DNA of 64,000 nucleotides from contig NZ_CP071238.1 in NCBI RefSeq assembly GCF_017299535.1, positions 3,348,001-3,412,000 of the forward strand, given 5' to 3'. A program made the translations under genes and the position numbers. Every line of letters begins with the position of its first letter. Within the stretch, counting starts at the first letter, position 1. The notes under the pieces were generated by a model. That model was not told where the DNA came from. It searched no databases and was given only the letters and a program-made list of their open reading frames with translations. The stretch is from Serratia marcescens subsp. marcescens ATCC 13880 (GTDB taxonomy: Bacteria; Pseudomonadota; Gammaproteobacteria; Enterobacterales; Enterobacteriaceae). This document shows positions 1 through 8,776 of this stretch, piece by piece.

Positions 1-51
1 AGCCGACCATTCGCGCGACCGGCATGCGAACCGTGCCGGCGCAGCAGCCGG

Positions 52-951
52 TCAGGCAGAGTGATACTGTTCAGTAATCAGCTTTTCCAGCTCGGCGGCG
101 ACGAAAGACTGCATGCGGCCGCGGCGCCGGATCAGACCGACGGTGCGTTTCACCACCGGATCAACCAGCGACACCGACGTCAACACCGAATGTTCTGAAG
201 CGGGCATCGACATGGCGGGCACGGCGGCAATGCCGATGCCCGCCTCAACCATGCCCAGCATGGTTGTCACATGGCGAGTTTCACACACGCTGGAGCGTTC
301 CGGCACGAGGTGTTCCAGGCGCTGATCGAGCAGATTGCGATTGCCGGAGGTTTTATCCAGCGAGACGTAATCCTGCTGATAAAATTCCCGCCAGGTGAGG
401 CTCTTTTTACCGGCGAGCGGATGGTCACGTCGGCAGGCGGCCACGTAGACGTCCCCCACCAGCGGCACAAATTCAAGATTAGGCTGCAGCCGCCCGGCAA
501 AGCAGATGCCGAAATCGGCCTGGCCGCCGGTGACCGCCTCAATCACATTGCCTGCGCTGCCGTCGATCAGCTTGACGCGCACGCGCGGATAGCGCAGCCG
601 GAAACGCCGTATCACGTCGGGCATGAAATAGTAGGCCGCCGAGGGCACCGTGGCGACGGTAACCAGCCCCACCCGCTCTTGACTGACCTTATCGATATCG
701 GCCATCACCGCTTCGACGTTCATCAGCAACTGCTCCGAACGTTCGGCAAAGGCCTGCCCGTACAGCGTCAAGGTCACGCGCCGGGTGGTGCGATCAAACA
801 GTTTGATGCCCAGCGCGTTTTCCAGTTTCTCAATCCTGCGGCTCAATGCCGACTGCGACAAGCAGATAGACTCTGCGGCCAGCCGAAAATTGCCGTACTC
901 CACCAGCGCGCGAAACGCATAGAGATCGTTGAGATCAAAATTTACGGGCAT
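52..951 (-). CDS. LysR-family transcriptional regulator
   Basis: A typical LysR regulator of 299 residues. The N-terminal winged helix-turn-helix (about residues 1-60) has the classical run with SQSALSRRIEKLE and LFDRTTRRVTLT, and a substrate-binding-like effector domain follows (about 90-295). I chose the ATG at 951 because an AAGGAG-type ribosome site lies about 9 bases upstream; an in-frame ATG at 990 would add 13 residues that are not LysR-like. It lies on the same strand just downstream of the DgkA-like gene, with a hairpin between them. Its target is unknown. The neighbouring lipid genes are one possibility, but that is inference from position only. Confidence 0.9.
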   Translation of the reverse strand: MPVNFDLNDLYAFRALVEYGNFRLAAESICLSQSALSRRIEKLENALGIKLFDRTTRRVTLTLYGQAFAERSEQLLMNVEAVMADIDKVSQERVGLVTVATVPSAAYYFMPDVIRRFRLRYPRVRVKLIDGSAGNVIEAVTGGQADFGICFAGRLQPNLEFVPLVGDVYVAACRRDHPLAGKKSLTWREFYQQDYVSLDKTSGNRNLLDQRLEHLVPERSSVCETRHVTTMLGMVEAGIGIAAVPAMSMPASEHSVLTSVSLVDPVVKRTVGLIRRRGRMQSFVAAELEKLITEQYHSA

Positions 952-1031
952 AACGGCCAACTCTCCTTGCTGAAATGGCATAAGACGCAAACCAACGATG
1001 ATAACCGCTTATATCGCCACGCTCACCGGCT

Positions 1032-1050
1032 TTGGTGGTTGAACCACCAA
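1032..1050. other. perfect hairpin between dgkA-like and LysR genes
   Basis: Arms TTGGTGGTT and AACCACCAA are separated by one base. There is no U-run on the minus strand, so this looks more like an intercistronic mRNA hairpin or processing element than a classical terminator. Confidence 0.45.
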
Positions 1051-1055
1051 GGCCC

Positions 1056-1421
1056 CTATCGCCCCAGCAGCACCATTCCCCAAATAATGATAGTCATCAC
1101 CACGGCTACCAGCTGCGCTGCGCCGCCCAAATCTTTGGCGCGTTTGGATAACGGATGCAATTCCAGCGAAATGCGATCGACCACGGTTTCAATCGCCGTA
1201 TTAAGCAGCTCAACCACCAATAGCAGAAAACTGCAGGTGATTAATAACAGCCTTTCTATATTTGTAATATCTAAACCAAATGTAACAACCAGTAAGATAG
1301 CATTAATAACCAATAATTGGCGGAACGCATCTTCGGTAAGCACGGCATCAATAAACCCGGCCCAGGAATTCCTAATGCTGTAGGTTAATCGGCTTATTCC
1401 TTTTTTCTTTTCCACAGGCAT
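1056..1421 (-). CDS. dgkA: DgkA-type diacylglycerol (lipid) kinase
   Basis: A 121-residue integral membrane kinase of the DgkA family, with three predicted membrane helices. The signature VELLNTAIE followed by AKDLGGAA matches the catalytic Glu/Asn and nucleotide-binding region of E. coli DgkA, and the upstream EDAFRQ corresponds to the surface helix. DgkA phosphorylates diacylglycerol at the inner membrane, and the E. coli enzyme is known to accept ceramide in vitro. The ATG at 1421 gives the usual family length; longer in-frame starts add residues with no homology. It differs noticeably from E. coli DgkA outside the motifs, so it may be a paralogue. Its position next to the ceramide-synthase-like gene makes a sphingolipid kinase role possible (inference). 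Confidence 0.85.
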   Translation of the reverse strand: MPVEKKKGISRLTYSIRNSWAGFIDAVLTEDAFRQLLVINAILLVVTFGLDITNIERLLLITCSFLLLVVELLNTAIETVVDRISLELHPLSKRAKDLGGAAQLVAVVMTIIIWGMVLLGR

Positions 1422-1640
1422 ACAATCAGCTCTCGTCAAAACTGCGACAGTCACTCGCAAATAAATCACGCAGCGTGAATTTATCTTGAGTTTATTAATT
1501 AAAAACCTTAACCGTTCTCTTTCCGGAGACGATGCATTCGCTCACTCGCCGTCACCCTGCTCCTGAAACGGCACCGCCCGAAAATGCCCTGGCGCGGTTA
1601 TTATTCTGGGAGCGTAAAAAGAGGACGCGATATCAGCCGC

Positions 1641-2765
1641 TTAAAGCGTTTTCTCGTACAAGCGGTAGCGCTTGTACGGCACCGCGCCGATGCGTTCTAA
1701 AATCGTCCGCATGCCGGTATTGGTTTCCAGGATCCACGACATTTCCAGCGCGTCGATATTGCGCTTCGCGAAAGGCTCGCGCAGCGCCTCAATCAGCAGC
1801 AGCGCAATAATGGGCCCGATGCGGCTGAATTGATATTCCTGGCGTACGCCCATCAACGGCACGCGCGCGGTGCGCACGCCGCTGACTTTCAGGCGCCACA
1901 ATAGCTTCGCCCAGCCGAACGGCAATAAGCGCCCCTGCAGATCGGCAATCGCTTCGTTAATGTTCGGCAGGCCGACGATAAAGGCGCAGGGCGCGCCATC
2001 CACCTCGGCGATATGGATCATATCGTCGGGCACCAGGAACTTCAGCTGATCCCCCATGGTGGCGAACTCATGTTCGGTGAACGGGACAAACCCCCAGTTA
2101 TGTTGCCATCCGGAGTTGAACACCTCGCGCAGCACCTGCATCTCCTCGCGAAAGCGCTTGCGATTGAGACGGCGGACGGTCACCTTTTTACGCACCTGAT
2201 CCATCATCCGGGTTAATGACGGCGAAAAATGCAGGTCGGTTCTTTTCATCCAATAGGCCAGCAAATCAATCCCCTCGCTGTAGCCCTGCTGCGCTATCTG
2301 GGCCGCGTAGTAGGGTTTCGCGTGCGTCATCAGGGCGGAAGGCGGGGTATCGAACCCTTCGACCAACAGGCCGCTTTCCTGATTGATATTAAGGCTGAAT
2401 GGCCCGGTGATTTTACGCGCGCCTTTCGACCTCAGCCACTCCTCCGCTACCGTGAATAAGGTGCTGAACACGGCGGGATCGTCAACGGCGTCAATCATGC
2501 CGAAGTGGCCGGTATCCTCGCCATGCAGCTCCCGGTGCAGAGAATCGATTTGCGCAGTGATACGCCCAACCACTTTGCCCTGTTTTTTGGCCACCCATGC
2601 CTGCCATTCAATATGGTCGGTTCCGGGATTTTTCTTTGACAGGTGCTCTTCGCGCTCTACATGCAGCGGCTCAATCCAGTTCGGATCATCGCGAAACAGT
2701 TGCGAGGGGAAAGCAATAAATTCTTTAAGTTCGCGTTTATCCAGAACTTTCTCAATACGGATCAT
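1641..2765 (-). CDS. bcerS: bCerS/YghO-like N-acyltransferase (putative bacterial ceramide synthase)
   Basis: A 374-residue GNAT-fold protein. The N-terminal half carries the PNWIEPL, EWQAWVAKKQGKVVGRI and GHFGMIDAV segments; the C-terminal half includes RMTD-type and LLIEALR regions. It resembles E. coli YghO and the large acyl-CoA N-acyltransferase-like proteins shown in Caulobacter to be bacterial ceramide synthase (bCerS), which acylate the amine of a sphingoid base. It is too long for an ordinary single GNAT domain. The start has a TAAGG site about 8 bases upstream. It is divergent from the ligase-CerR-ACP-SPT operon across a 736-bp region. The family assignment is fairly sure; the precise acyl donor and substrate are inferred from context. 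Confidence 0.75.
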   Translation of the reverse strand: MIRIEKVLDKRELKEFIAFPSQLFRDDPNWIEPLHVEREEHLSKKNPGTDHIEWQAWVAKKQGKVVGRITAQIDSLHRELHGEDTGHFGMIDAVDDPAVFSTLFTVAEEWLRSKGARKITGPFSLNINQESGLLVEGFDTPPSALMTHAKPYYAAQIAQQGYSEGIDLLAYWMKRTDLHFSPSLTRMMDQVRKKVTVRRLNRKRFREEMQVLREVFNSGWQHNWGFVPFTEHEFATMGDQLKFLVPDDMIHIAEVDGAPCAFIVGLPNINEAIADLQGRLLPFGWAKLLWRLKVSGVRTARVPLMGVRQEYQFSRIGPIIALLLIEALREPFAKRNIDALEMSWILETNTGMRTILERIGAVPYKRYRLYEKTL

Positions 2766-3501
2766 AAATAGCCTTACGTTTTAATAAAATAATTAAATAA
2801 GCACGCGACAACGCCTTTAGCATTTTTTATGCTGTTGCCTTTTATTGAATTGTGTATTACCTCCGGCTCACTGATAAGAAAAACCGAATATTCCCCCTCG
2901 GCGAATCAGCAACGTGTTGCCTGACATTCACCCTGTGATGTCCATAATTGATAAAAAAAGGAAACAGAAAGCGGCGCAGCCAGGCTACGCTAATAGTGCT
3001 CTTTTATTATTTCGTGCTGTTATGGTAAAAGAAACTCGCCGCTTTTAGTGTACCGACTTTAATCAGGAGGTGCGCCGCCATTTTTACCACTTAATGCTAT
3101 TTTTAAGATTAGCCTTAAATGAATCGTTCACTTTTGAATTTCTTGCGGCATACTGTTTAGGAAGTGTTTAAGTTCCAAGATAGCCATGCATGAGGTCATA
3201 ACCTATGAGCCGACAGTTATTTCCTGCCCGACAGATGCAGACTAAAGAACGGCGAAGTCCGGATATTACAATAGTCTCTCATATCTCGCCAGGGTGCCGC
3301 TCAAGGCTGATGACTCGGGCTACTTACGTTCTGCCCGGTTAATAACCGGCATGCCGCTCGAGCACGGCAATATACGCTGTTCGCGGAATGAAGATGGTTG
3401 AATAACAAACTTATTCAAAACCTATTCATAGTAAAACATCAATTACCTCGCCAAGAGTGATTTCTCTTTTGGTGATTTTTAATCTATGGCTAAGTTTGTC
3501 T
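2766..3501. other. 736-bp divergent intergenic region of the sphingolipid locus
   Basis: No convincing gene here. It separates the bCerS-like gene (leftward) from the acyl ligase (rightward) and is AT-rich. It holds two hairpins at 3335-3349 (CCGGTT/AACCGG) and 3352-3370 (TGCCG/CGGCA), and a perfect operator-like inverted repeat at 3398-3418. I looked for a JUMPstart/ops element and did not find one. Confidence 0.6.
3398..3418. promoter_or_regulatory. operator-like perfect inverted repeat upstream of acyl ligase
   Basis: TTGAATAA, spacer CAAAC, TTATTCAA: perfect 8-bp arms, about 84 bases before the ligase start. The geometry also fits a LysR-type T-N11-A box, so the LysR regulator at 52-951 is one candidate binder. 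No binding evidence exists here. Confidence 0.45.
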
Positions 3502-5241
3502 ATGTCTGAAACAAGTTCCGTTCATTCTCTTCCCATGCGCTATGCGGACTTCCCCACGTTAGTGGACGCGTTGGATTACGCGGCACTCGGTAATACGGGA
3601 ATGAATTTTTACGACCGTCGCAATCAACTCGTGACCGTTCTCGACTATCGCACGCTGCAGCAAAAAGCGATCGCGGGCGCGCGGCGTTTATTGTCCCTGA
3701 AGCTCAAGAAAGGCGATCGCGTGGCGCTTATCGCCGAAACCAGCCCGGGCTTCGTCGAAGCCTTTTTCGCTTGCCAATATGCCGGCCTGGTGGCGGTGCC
3801 GTTGGCGATCCCGATGGGCGTTGGCCAGCGCGACTCCTACACCGCCAAACTGAAAGGGCTGATCGCCAGCTGCAACCCCGCGGCGATCGTCAGCAGCGAA
3901 GAGTGGACACCGCTCATCGCGTCGGCCACGGAAAACTCGTCGGCGATGCACATCCTCAGCGACGCGGACTTTAACGCCTTGCCAGAGCCGGAGATCGCGT
4001 TGCCGGCGCCTTCGCCCGACGATATCGCCTATCTCCAATACACCTCGGGCAGCACCCGTTTTCCGCGCGGCGTGATCATTACCCAGCGGGCGGCCATGGC
4101 GAACCTGAACGCGATCAGTCGCGACGGGATCAAGTTGCGCGCCGGCGACCGCTGCGTTTCGTGGCTGCCCTTCTATCACGATATGGGCCTGGTCGGTTTC
4201 CTGCTTACGCCGGTGGCGACCCAGCTGTCCGTCGACTACCTGCGCACGCAAGATTTCGCTATGCGCCCGATGCAGTGGCTGAAACTGATCGCCAAGAATC
4301 GCGGCACGGTGTCCGTCGCCCCGCCGTTCGGCTACGATCTGTGTCTGCGCCGCAGCAACGCCAAAGAGCTGGCCGATCTGGATCTTTCCAGCTGGCGGGT
4401 TGCGGGCGTGGGCGCCGAGCCGATCCCGGCCGAGCTGCTCGCCCAGTTTGGCGAACACTTCAGCAGCATCAACTTCGACAGCAAAGCCTTCATGCCGTGC
4501 TACGGCCTGGCCGAGAACACCCTGGCGGTGAGTTTTTCCGACCCCAGCTCCGGCCCGCAAACCAACGCGGTCGACCGCGATATTTTGGAGTACGAGGGTA
4601 AAGCGGTCGCGCCGGGCAAGAAGACCCGCGCCGTCTCGACCTTCGTCAACTGCGGCCGTGCGCTGCCCGGCCATCGCATCGAGATCCGCAGCGAAACCGG
4701 GCAACCGCTGCCGGAGCGCCAGGTCGGCCATATCACGATATCCGGCCCCAGCCTGATGAACGGCTATTTCTGCGACGATGAATCCCAGCAGCAGATCCAG
4801 GTGACCGGCTGGATGGACACCGGCGATCTCGGCTATCTGCTGGACGGCTATCTGTACGTCACCGGCCGCAAGAAGGATTTGATCATCATTCGCGGCCGCA
4901 ATATCTGGCCGCAGGATATTGAGTACGTCGCGGAATCCGAACCGGAAATCCGTTCCGGCGATGCGATTGCCTTCGTGACCGAAGAACACGACGAAGCGGC
5001 CAGGATCATTTTGCAGATCCAGTGCCGAGTCAGTTCGGAAGAGCGCCGTGAACAAATCGTGCATTCGCTGAGCGCGCGCATTCAAAGCGAGTTCGGCATC
5101 GCGGTGGACATCGAGCTGCTGCCGCCGCACAGCATTCCCCGCACGTCGTCGGGCAAACCCGCGCGCGCGGAGGCCAAGAAACGCTGGCTAAGCGCTTCGC
5201 TCTACCCGCAAATGCCGCAGCTGGCCGGTTTCGCGCAATGA
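3502..5241 (+). CDS. fatty-acyl-AMP ligase / acyl-ACP synthetase
   Basis: A 579-residue adenylate-forming enzyme that should activate a fatty acid as acyl-AMP and load it on a carrier protein. The ATP-binding motif YTSGSTRFPRG is near residues 178-190, WLPFYHDMGLVG resembles fatty-acyl-AMP ligases rather than acyl-CoA synthetases, TGDLGYL and TGRKKDLIIIRGRN mark the hinge (about 440-470), and the C-terminal catalytic lysine lies in SSGKPARAEAKK. I chose the ATG at 3502 because the upstream in-frame GTG at 3457 adds a hydrophobic stretch not seen in the family, though no strong ribosome site is visible. The stop overlaps the next gene by 4 bases. With the ACP two genes downstream it probably supplies acyl-ACP for the SPT or the N-acylation step. 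Confidence 0.85.
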   Translation: MSETSSVHSLPMRYADFPTLVDALDYAALGNTGMNFYDRRNQLVTVLDYRTLQQKAIAGARRLLSLKLKKGDRVALIAETSPGFVEAFFACQYAGLVAVPLAIPMGVGQRDSYTAKLKGLIASCNPAAIVSSEEWTPLIASATENSSAMHILSDADFNALPEPEIALPAPSPDDIAYLQYTSGSTRFPRGVIITQRAAMANLNAISRDGIKLRAGDRCVSWLPFYHDMGLVGFLLTPVATQLSVDYLRTQDFAMRPMQWLKLIAKNRGTVSVAPPFGYDLCLRRSNAKELADLDLSSWRVAGVGAEPIPAELLAQFGEHFSSINFDSKAFMPCYGLAENTLAVSFSDPSSGPQTNAVDRDILEYEGKAVAPGKKTRAVSTFVNCGRALPGHRIEIRSETGQPLPERQVGHITISGPSLMNGYFCDDESQQQIQVTGWMDTGDLGYLLDGYLYVTGRKKDLIIIRGRNIWPQDIEYVAESEPEIRSGDAIAFVTEEHDEAARIILQIQCRVSSEERREQIVHSLSARIQSEFGIAVDIELLPPHSIPRTSSGKPARAEAKKRWLSASLYPQMPQLAGFAQ

Positions 5242-6152
5242 GCGGCACCGTGGCAGTGACGGGCGCGACCGGCTTTATCGGCCGGCATATCGTCCAGGAA
5301 CTGCTGGCGCAAGGGTTTAGCGTGCGCGCCCTGACGCGGCAAGCCGGAAAAGCCGCCGTAGACAACCTGCAGTGGATCCCCGGCGCGCTGGAAGATCGGC
5401 CCTCGCTCACCGAACTGGTGCGCGGCGCGGAGTGCGTCGTGCATTGTGCGGGCCAGGTGCGCGGGCATGCGGAAGCGGTGTTCACCCGCTGCAACGTCAC
5501 CGGCAGCCTGAATTTGATGCAGGCGGCCAAACAGAACGGCCGCTGCAATCGCTTCTTGTTCATGTCGTCGCTGGCGGCCCGCCATCCGGCGCTGTCCTGG
5601 TACGCCCATTCAAAACAGGCCGCCGAGCAGCAACTCATCGCCGCCACGGGCGATATCGCGCTGGGGATTTTCCGCCCGACGGCGGTTTACGGGCCCGGCG
5701 ATAAAGAGCTGAAACCGCTGTTCAACGGCCTGCTGCGCGGCGTGCTGCCCCGGCTGGGCGCGCCTGACGCCAGGCTCTCTTTTCTGCACGTGAGCGATTT
5801 GGCAAAGGCGGTCAGTCAATGGGTGCAGACCGAACCCGCGCAGCCGAATATTTACGAACTGTGCGACGGCGTGGCCGAAGGCTATAACTGGCTGCGCCTG
5901 CGGGACATCGGCGCCGCCGTGCGTCACGGGCCGGTGCGTCTGGTGGGCATTCCGCTGCCGCTGCTGAAAGCCCTGGCGGATATCAGCGTGTTGTGGAACC
6001 GCCTGGTAAAACAAGAGCCGATGCTGACGCGCAGCAAAATACGCGAATTAACGCATCGCGACTGGTCCGCCAATAATCAGGCGCTGTCGCAACAGATTAA
6101 TTGGTTTCCACAGGTGAGTTTGGAACGCGCGCTGCGTGAAGGGCTGTTTTAA
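5238..6152 (+). CDS. cerR: CerR-like NAD(P)-dependent epimerase/reductase
   Basis: A 304-residue extended short-chain dehydrogenase. The Rossmann motif TGATGFIGR is at residues 8-16, and the active-site Tyr-x-x-x-Lys appears as YAHSK around residue 121, with a serine in MSSLA just before it. Position and family match CerR of bacterial ceramide synthesis, which reduces the 3-keto group of the sphingoid base or oxo-ceramide. It is translationally coupled to the upstream ligase (ATGA overlap) and followed 31 bases later by the ACP gene. Epimerase-family members also act on nucleotide sugars; the operon context makes lipid reduction more likely. Confidence 0.75.
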   Translation: MSGTVAVTGATGFIGRHIVQELLAQGFSVRALTRQAGKAAVDNLQWIPGALEDRPSLTELVRGAECVVHCAGQVRGHAEAVFTRCNVTGSLNLMQAAKQNGRCNRFLFMSSLAARHPALSWYAHSKQAAEQQLIAATGDIALGIFRPTAVYGPGDKELKPLFNGLLRGVLPRLGAPDARLSFLHVSDLAKAVSQWVQTEPAQPNIYELCDGVAEGYNWLRLRDIGAAVRHGPVRLVGIPLPLLKALADISVLWNRLVKQEPMLTRSKIRELTHRDWSANNQALSQQINWFPQVSLERALREGLF

Positions 6153-6183
6153 TTATTCCAAGTAGAGGTGTGTCAACGTTCTT

Positions 6184-6444
6184 ATGCTAAATCGCGATGC
6201 TGTAATGGATTATATCCTGACGTGTTTGCAAGGTATCGTCGAAGGCGGAGTGGAAATCAAACCTGATAGCGATCTCGTCAATGATCTTGGCCTGGAATCC
6301 ATCAGAGTCTTGGATCTGCTGATGATGCTGGAAGATGAATTAGATATCTCCATTCCTATCAATATATTGCTTGATGTCAGAACGCCTGAGCAACTGCTTG
6401 ACGCGCTGCGCCCTTATCTGGAGAAAAACCATGGGACTGTATGA
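6184..6444 (+). CDS. acyl carrier protein
   Basis: An 86-residue carrier protein with the phosphopantetheine site at Ser39 in DLGLESIRVLDLL, a variant of the usual DSL motif, followed by the acidic helix LMMLEDEL. It overlaps the SPT start by 14 bases, so the two are translationally coupled. It is most likely a dedicated ACP that carries the long-chain acyl group from the upstream acyl-AMP ligase to the SPT, as in other bacterial ceramide clusters. The ribosome site is weak: AGAGGTG lies about 14 bases upstream. Confidence 0.85.
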   Translation: MLNRDAVMDYILTCLQGIVEGGVEIKPDSDLVNDLGLESIRVLDLLMMLEDELDISIPINILLDVRTPEQLLDALRPYLEKNHGTV

Positions 6445-7603
6445 TAAGTTTGCGCGGCTCGCCAATGACCGTGAACAATTTCAAACGTCCGGTCTGAATC
6501 CGTTCGGCACCTGTATCGACGAAGTGTATTCCGCCACCCAGGGGCGCATCGGCGATCAAAAGATTGTCCTCGCCGGCACCAATAATTACCTTGGCCTGAC
6601 GTTCGATGCGCAGGCGATCGCCGCCGGCCAGGCGGCTCTGGCCGCGCTCGGCACCGGCACCACCGGCTCGCGCATGGCGAACGGCAGTTACGGATCGCAC
6701 CTGACGCTGGAACGGGAGCTGGCGGAATTCTTCGATCGCCCAAGCGCCATTGTGTTCTCCACCGGCTATACCGCCAACCTGGGCGTTATCAGCACGCTGG
6801 CGGGGCCGGGCGCCGTGGTGCTGATCGACGCGGACAGCCACGCGAGCATTTACGACGCCTGCGCCCTCGGCGGCGCGGAAATTATTCGCTTCCGCCACAA
6901 TGACGCCGCCGATCTGGAGCGCCGCATGGTGCGCCTGGGCGAACGCGCCCGCGAGGCGATCATTATCGTGGAAGGCATCTACAGCATGCTGGGCGACGTC
7001 GCCCCGCTGGTGGAAATCGTCGACATCAAGCGGCGATTGGGCGGGTATCTGCTGGTGGACGAAGCGCACTCCTTCGGCGTAATGGGCGAGCGCGGCCGCG
7101 GCCTGGCCGAAGCGCTGGGCGTCGAGCAAGATGTGGATATCATCCTGGGCACCTTCAGCAAAAGCCTGGCTTCGATCGGCGGTTTCGCCGTCGGCGGCAA
7201 GGGGATGGACGTGCTGCGCTACAGCAGCCGGCCGTATATTTTTACCGCTTCGCCGTCGCCGTCCAGCATCGCTTCGGTGCGTACGGCGCTGCAAAAAATC
7301 GCCCGCCATCCCGAGCTGCGGGAAAAACTGTGGAGCAATGCGCACCGTCTGTACCACGGCCTCGCCGAGCTGGGCTATACCCTGGGGCCGCGCATCAGCC
7401 CGGTGGTGCCGGTCATGATCGGTTCAAAGGAAGAAGGGTTGCGTTTCTGGCGCGAGCTGATCGCCCACGGCGTCTATGTGAACCTGGTGCTGCCACCGGC
7501 CGCGCCGGCGGGCGTGACCCTGCTGCGCTGCAGCGTCAATGCCGCGCACAGCGATGAAGAAATCGACGCCATCGTGCGCGCCTTTGCGGCGCTGAAAAAA
7601 TAA
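6431..7603 (+). CDS. spt: serine palmitoyltransferase-like alpha-oxoamine synthase
   Basis: A 390-residue PLP enzyme. The internal-aldimine lysine is Lys244 in GTFSKSLASIGG; Asp210 and His213 in VDEAHSFG bind the cofactor, and His137 in DADSHAS is the stacking histidine typical of serine palmitoyltransferase. The same fold includes KBL, BioF and HemA. Context with a dedicated ACP, acyl ligase, CerR and bCerS homologues favours SPT, which condenses serine with an acyl thioester to a 3-keto sphingoid base. I chose the ATG at 6431 because GGAG lies about 8 bases upstream and the resulting N-terminus fits the family. It is the last gene of the four-gene operon, and a 70-bp gap to a convergent gene follows. 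Confidence 0.85.
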   Translation: MGLYDKFARLANDREQFQTSGLNPFGTCIDEVYSATQGRIGDQKIVLAGTNNYLGLTFDAQAIAAGQAALAALGTGTTGSRMANGSYGSHLTLERELAEFFDRPSAIVFSTGYTANLGVISTLAGPGAVVLIDADSHASIYDACALGGAEIIRFRHNDAADLERRMVRLGERAREAIIIVEGIYSMLGDVAPLVEIVDIKRRLGGYLLVDEAHSFGVMGERGRGLAEALGVEQDVDIILGTFSKSLASIGGFAVGGKGMDVLRYSSRPYIFTASPSPSSIASVRTALQKIARHPELREKLWSNAHRLYHGLAELGYTLGPRISPVVPVMIGSKEEGLRFWRELIAHGVYVNLVLPPAAPAGVTLLRCSVNAAHSDEEIDAIVRAFAALKK

Positions 7604-7673
7604 AGCCTTTCCCTCTCGGCCGCGGCGGCGGTGCCGAAAATGGCCTCGCCGCCCTGCCGAACCGATGCGCGCC

Positions 7674-8405
7674 TCAGTGCGCAGCCGTTGATACCCCATC
7701 AGCCGAATAGCGATACCCCTGCGCCGCCATAAATTCCGCGATGGCTTTTTCCGCCGCCGAAAGCACCTCCTCGATCGGCCGATCGGCATCGAGATCCACG
7801 ATGTCGGCGCCTTCGAACGTCAATAAAGGCGTGACGGCGATCTTCTTCTCCAGCGCCGCTTTGCGGTGATCGGGTTTGCGCGCACAGGCCACGTCCAGAC
7901 TGACATTCAGCTTGAGCACCAGATCCGGTTTTTGTCCCGCCATCCATTGAAACGCCGCCCGTTCACGCGCCGCCAGCCAACGGACGAAACGGCTGCCTTC
8001 AACGTCGACGGGAAAAACCGTGCCGTCGTAAGCGCCAGGGATCTGCGCCTGCGGAAAACGGTCGGTCAACACGATGAACCCTTGCCGGCGATACGCCAGC
8101 ATGCGGCGAAAACGCAGCAGCCGCCGCCCCACGAAAGCGATGATCACCGCCGACGGCAACAGGCCAATCCGGGATTTTTTCGTTTTGACCTTTTTGGTAT
8201 TGCTCTCGATAGCCTTGCCCACCGAGCGCCCGAGCAGCGGCAATTTCGCCGCCGCGCGCCCGACGTTGCCCGCCTGTTTGCCCAGATGCACCTGCACCGC
8301 CGGGCCATAATGTTTCACATACTCGATCAGATGTTCACAAACGGTGGACTTACCCGATCCGTCGCTGCCGATAACCGCAATCAGCGGCGGAAATTTTGCA
8401 CTCAT
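7674..8405 (-). CDS. yghT: YghT-like P-loop nucleotide-binding protein
   Basis: A 243-residue thymidylate-kinase-like P-loop protein. The Walker A motif is GSDGSGKS near residues 11-18, with a DRFPQ motif in mid-protein and an ARKPDH segment in the C-terminal third. It closely resembles E. coli YghT. The cytoplasmic function and substrate are unknown. The family sits beside ceramide genes here and beside yghO in E. coli, so lipid or head-group phosphorylation is a reasonable guess only. ATG 8405 is preceded by AAGAGAG and begins the Walker domain at the right distance; an upstream in-frame extension of 74 residues is rejected. It is divergent from yghS. Confidence 0.8.
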   Translation of the reverse strand: MSAKFPPLIAVIGSDGSGKSTVCEHLIEYVKHYGPAVQVHLGKQAGNVGRAAAKLPLLGRSVGKAIESNTKKVKTKKSRIGLLPSAVIIAFVGRRLLRFRRMLAYRRQGFIVLTDRFPQAQIPGAYDGTVFPVDVEGSRFVRWLAARERAAFQWMAGQKPDLVLKLNVSLDVACARKPDHRKAALEKKIAVTPLLTFEGADIVDLDADRPIEEVLSAAEKAIAEFMAAQGYRYSADGVSTAAH

Positions 8406-8776
8406 AATAAGACTCTCTTTCAATACACCAGAAACGGCGTGCCATATTTGAAGCGAACGTTCGCTTATCATTGCCGCGGCGGCTGCGTGAAAAAAATTTG
8501 CCATACGCAGCGCCAAAAAGCACAAAACATTAAGCGAAAATTGAAAACCTCTGCTCTTTTTTCGCCGTGAGCCATGCCGAAAATTAACATAAAAAGCGAA
8601 ACCGGCCCACGCACGAACAATTAGCACAAAATAACAAGAACAAGCGCCATGAATATCAATTCAAATAACGAAGAAGAATGCCGATCTCATTATTTTATCG
8701 CAGCAAATCACAATAAATATCTTGAACCCAAGGCGTATTGGAATACAATAGTTTTTTTCGCATTGGATCAATTATT
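8406..8776. other. 371-bp divergent promoter region yghT/yghS
   Basis: AT-rich, with no gene seen. It contains the 16-bp perfect palindrome at 8451-8466 and a TACAAT -10-like sequence shortly before the yghS start. Confidence 0.5.
8451..8466. promoter_or_regulatory. 16-bp perfect palindrome (operator candidate)
   Basis: AAGCGAACGTTCGCTT, 46 bases upstream of the yghT start in the yghT/yghS divergent region. A perfect palindrome of this length in a promoter region is typical of a dimeric repressor site. The cognate regulator is unknown. Confidence 0.45.

Noticed and set aside
1532..1810. 92-codon plus-strand frame over the 3' end of the bCerS-like gene
   Set aside because: Overlaps a well-supported gene and has a low-complexity Arg/Ala sequence.
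2766..3501. JUMPstart/ops element for RfaH
   Set aside because: I searched for GGCGGTAGC-type sequence in the long leader and found none.
3688..5130. 480-codon minus-strand open frame opposite the acyl ligase
   Set aside because: Antisense shadow of a clear adenylating enzyme; composition not protein-like.
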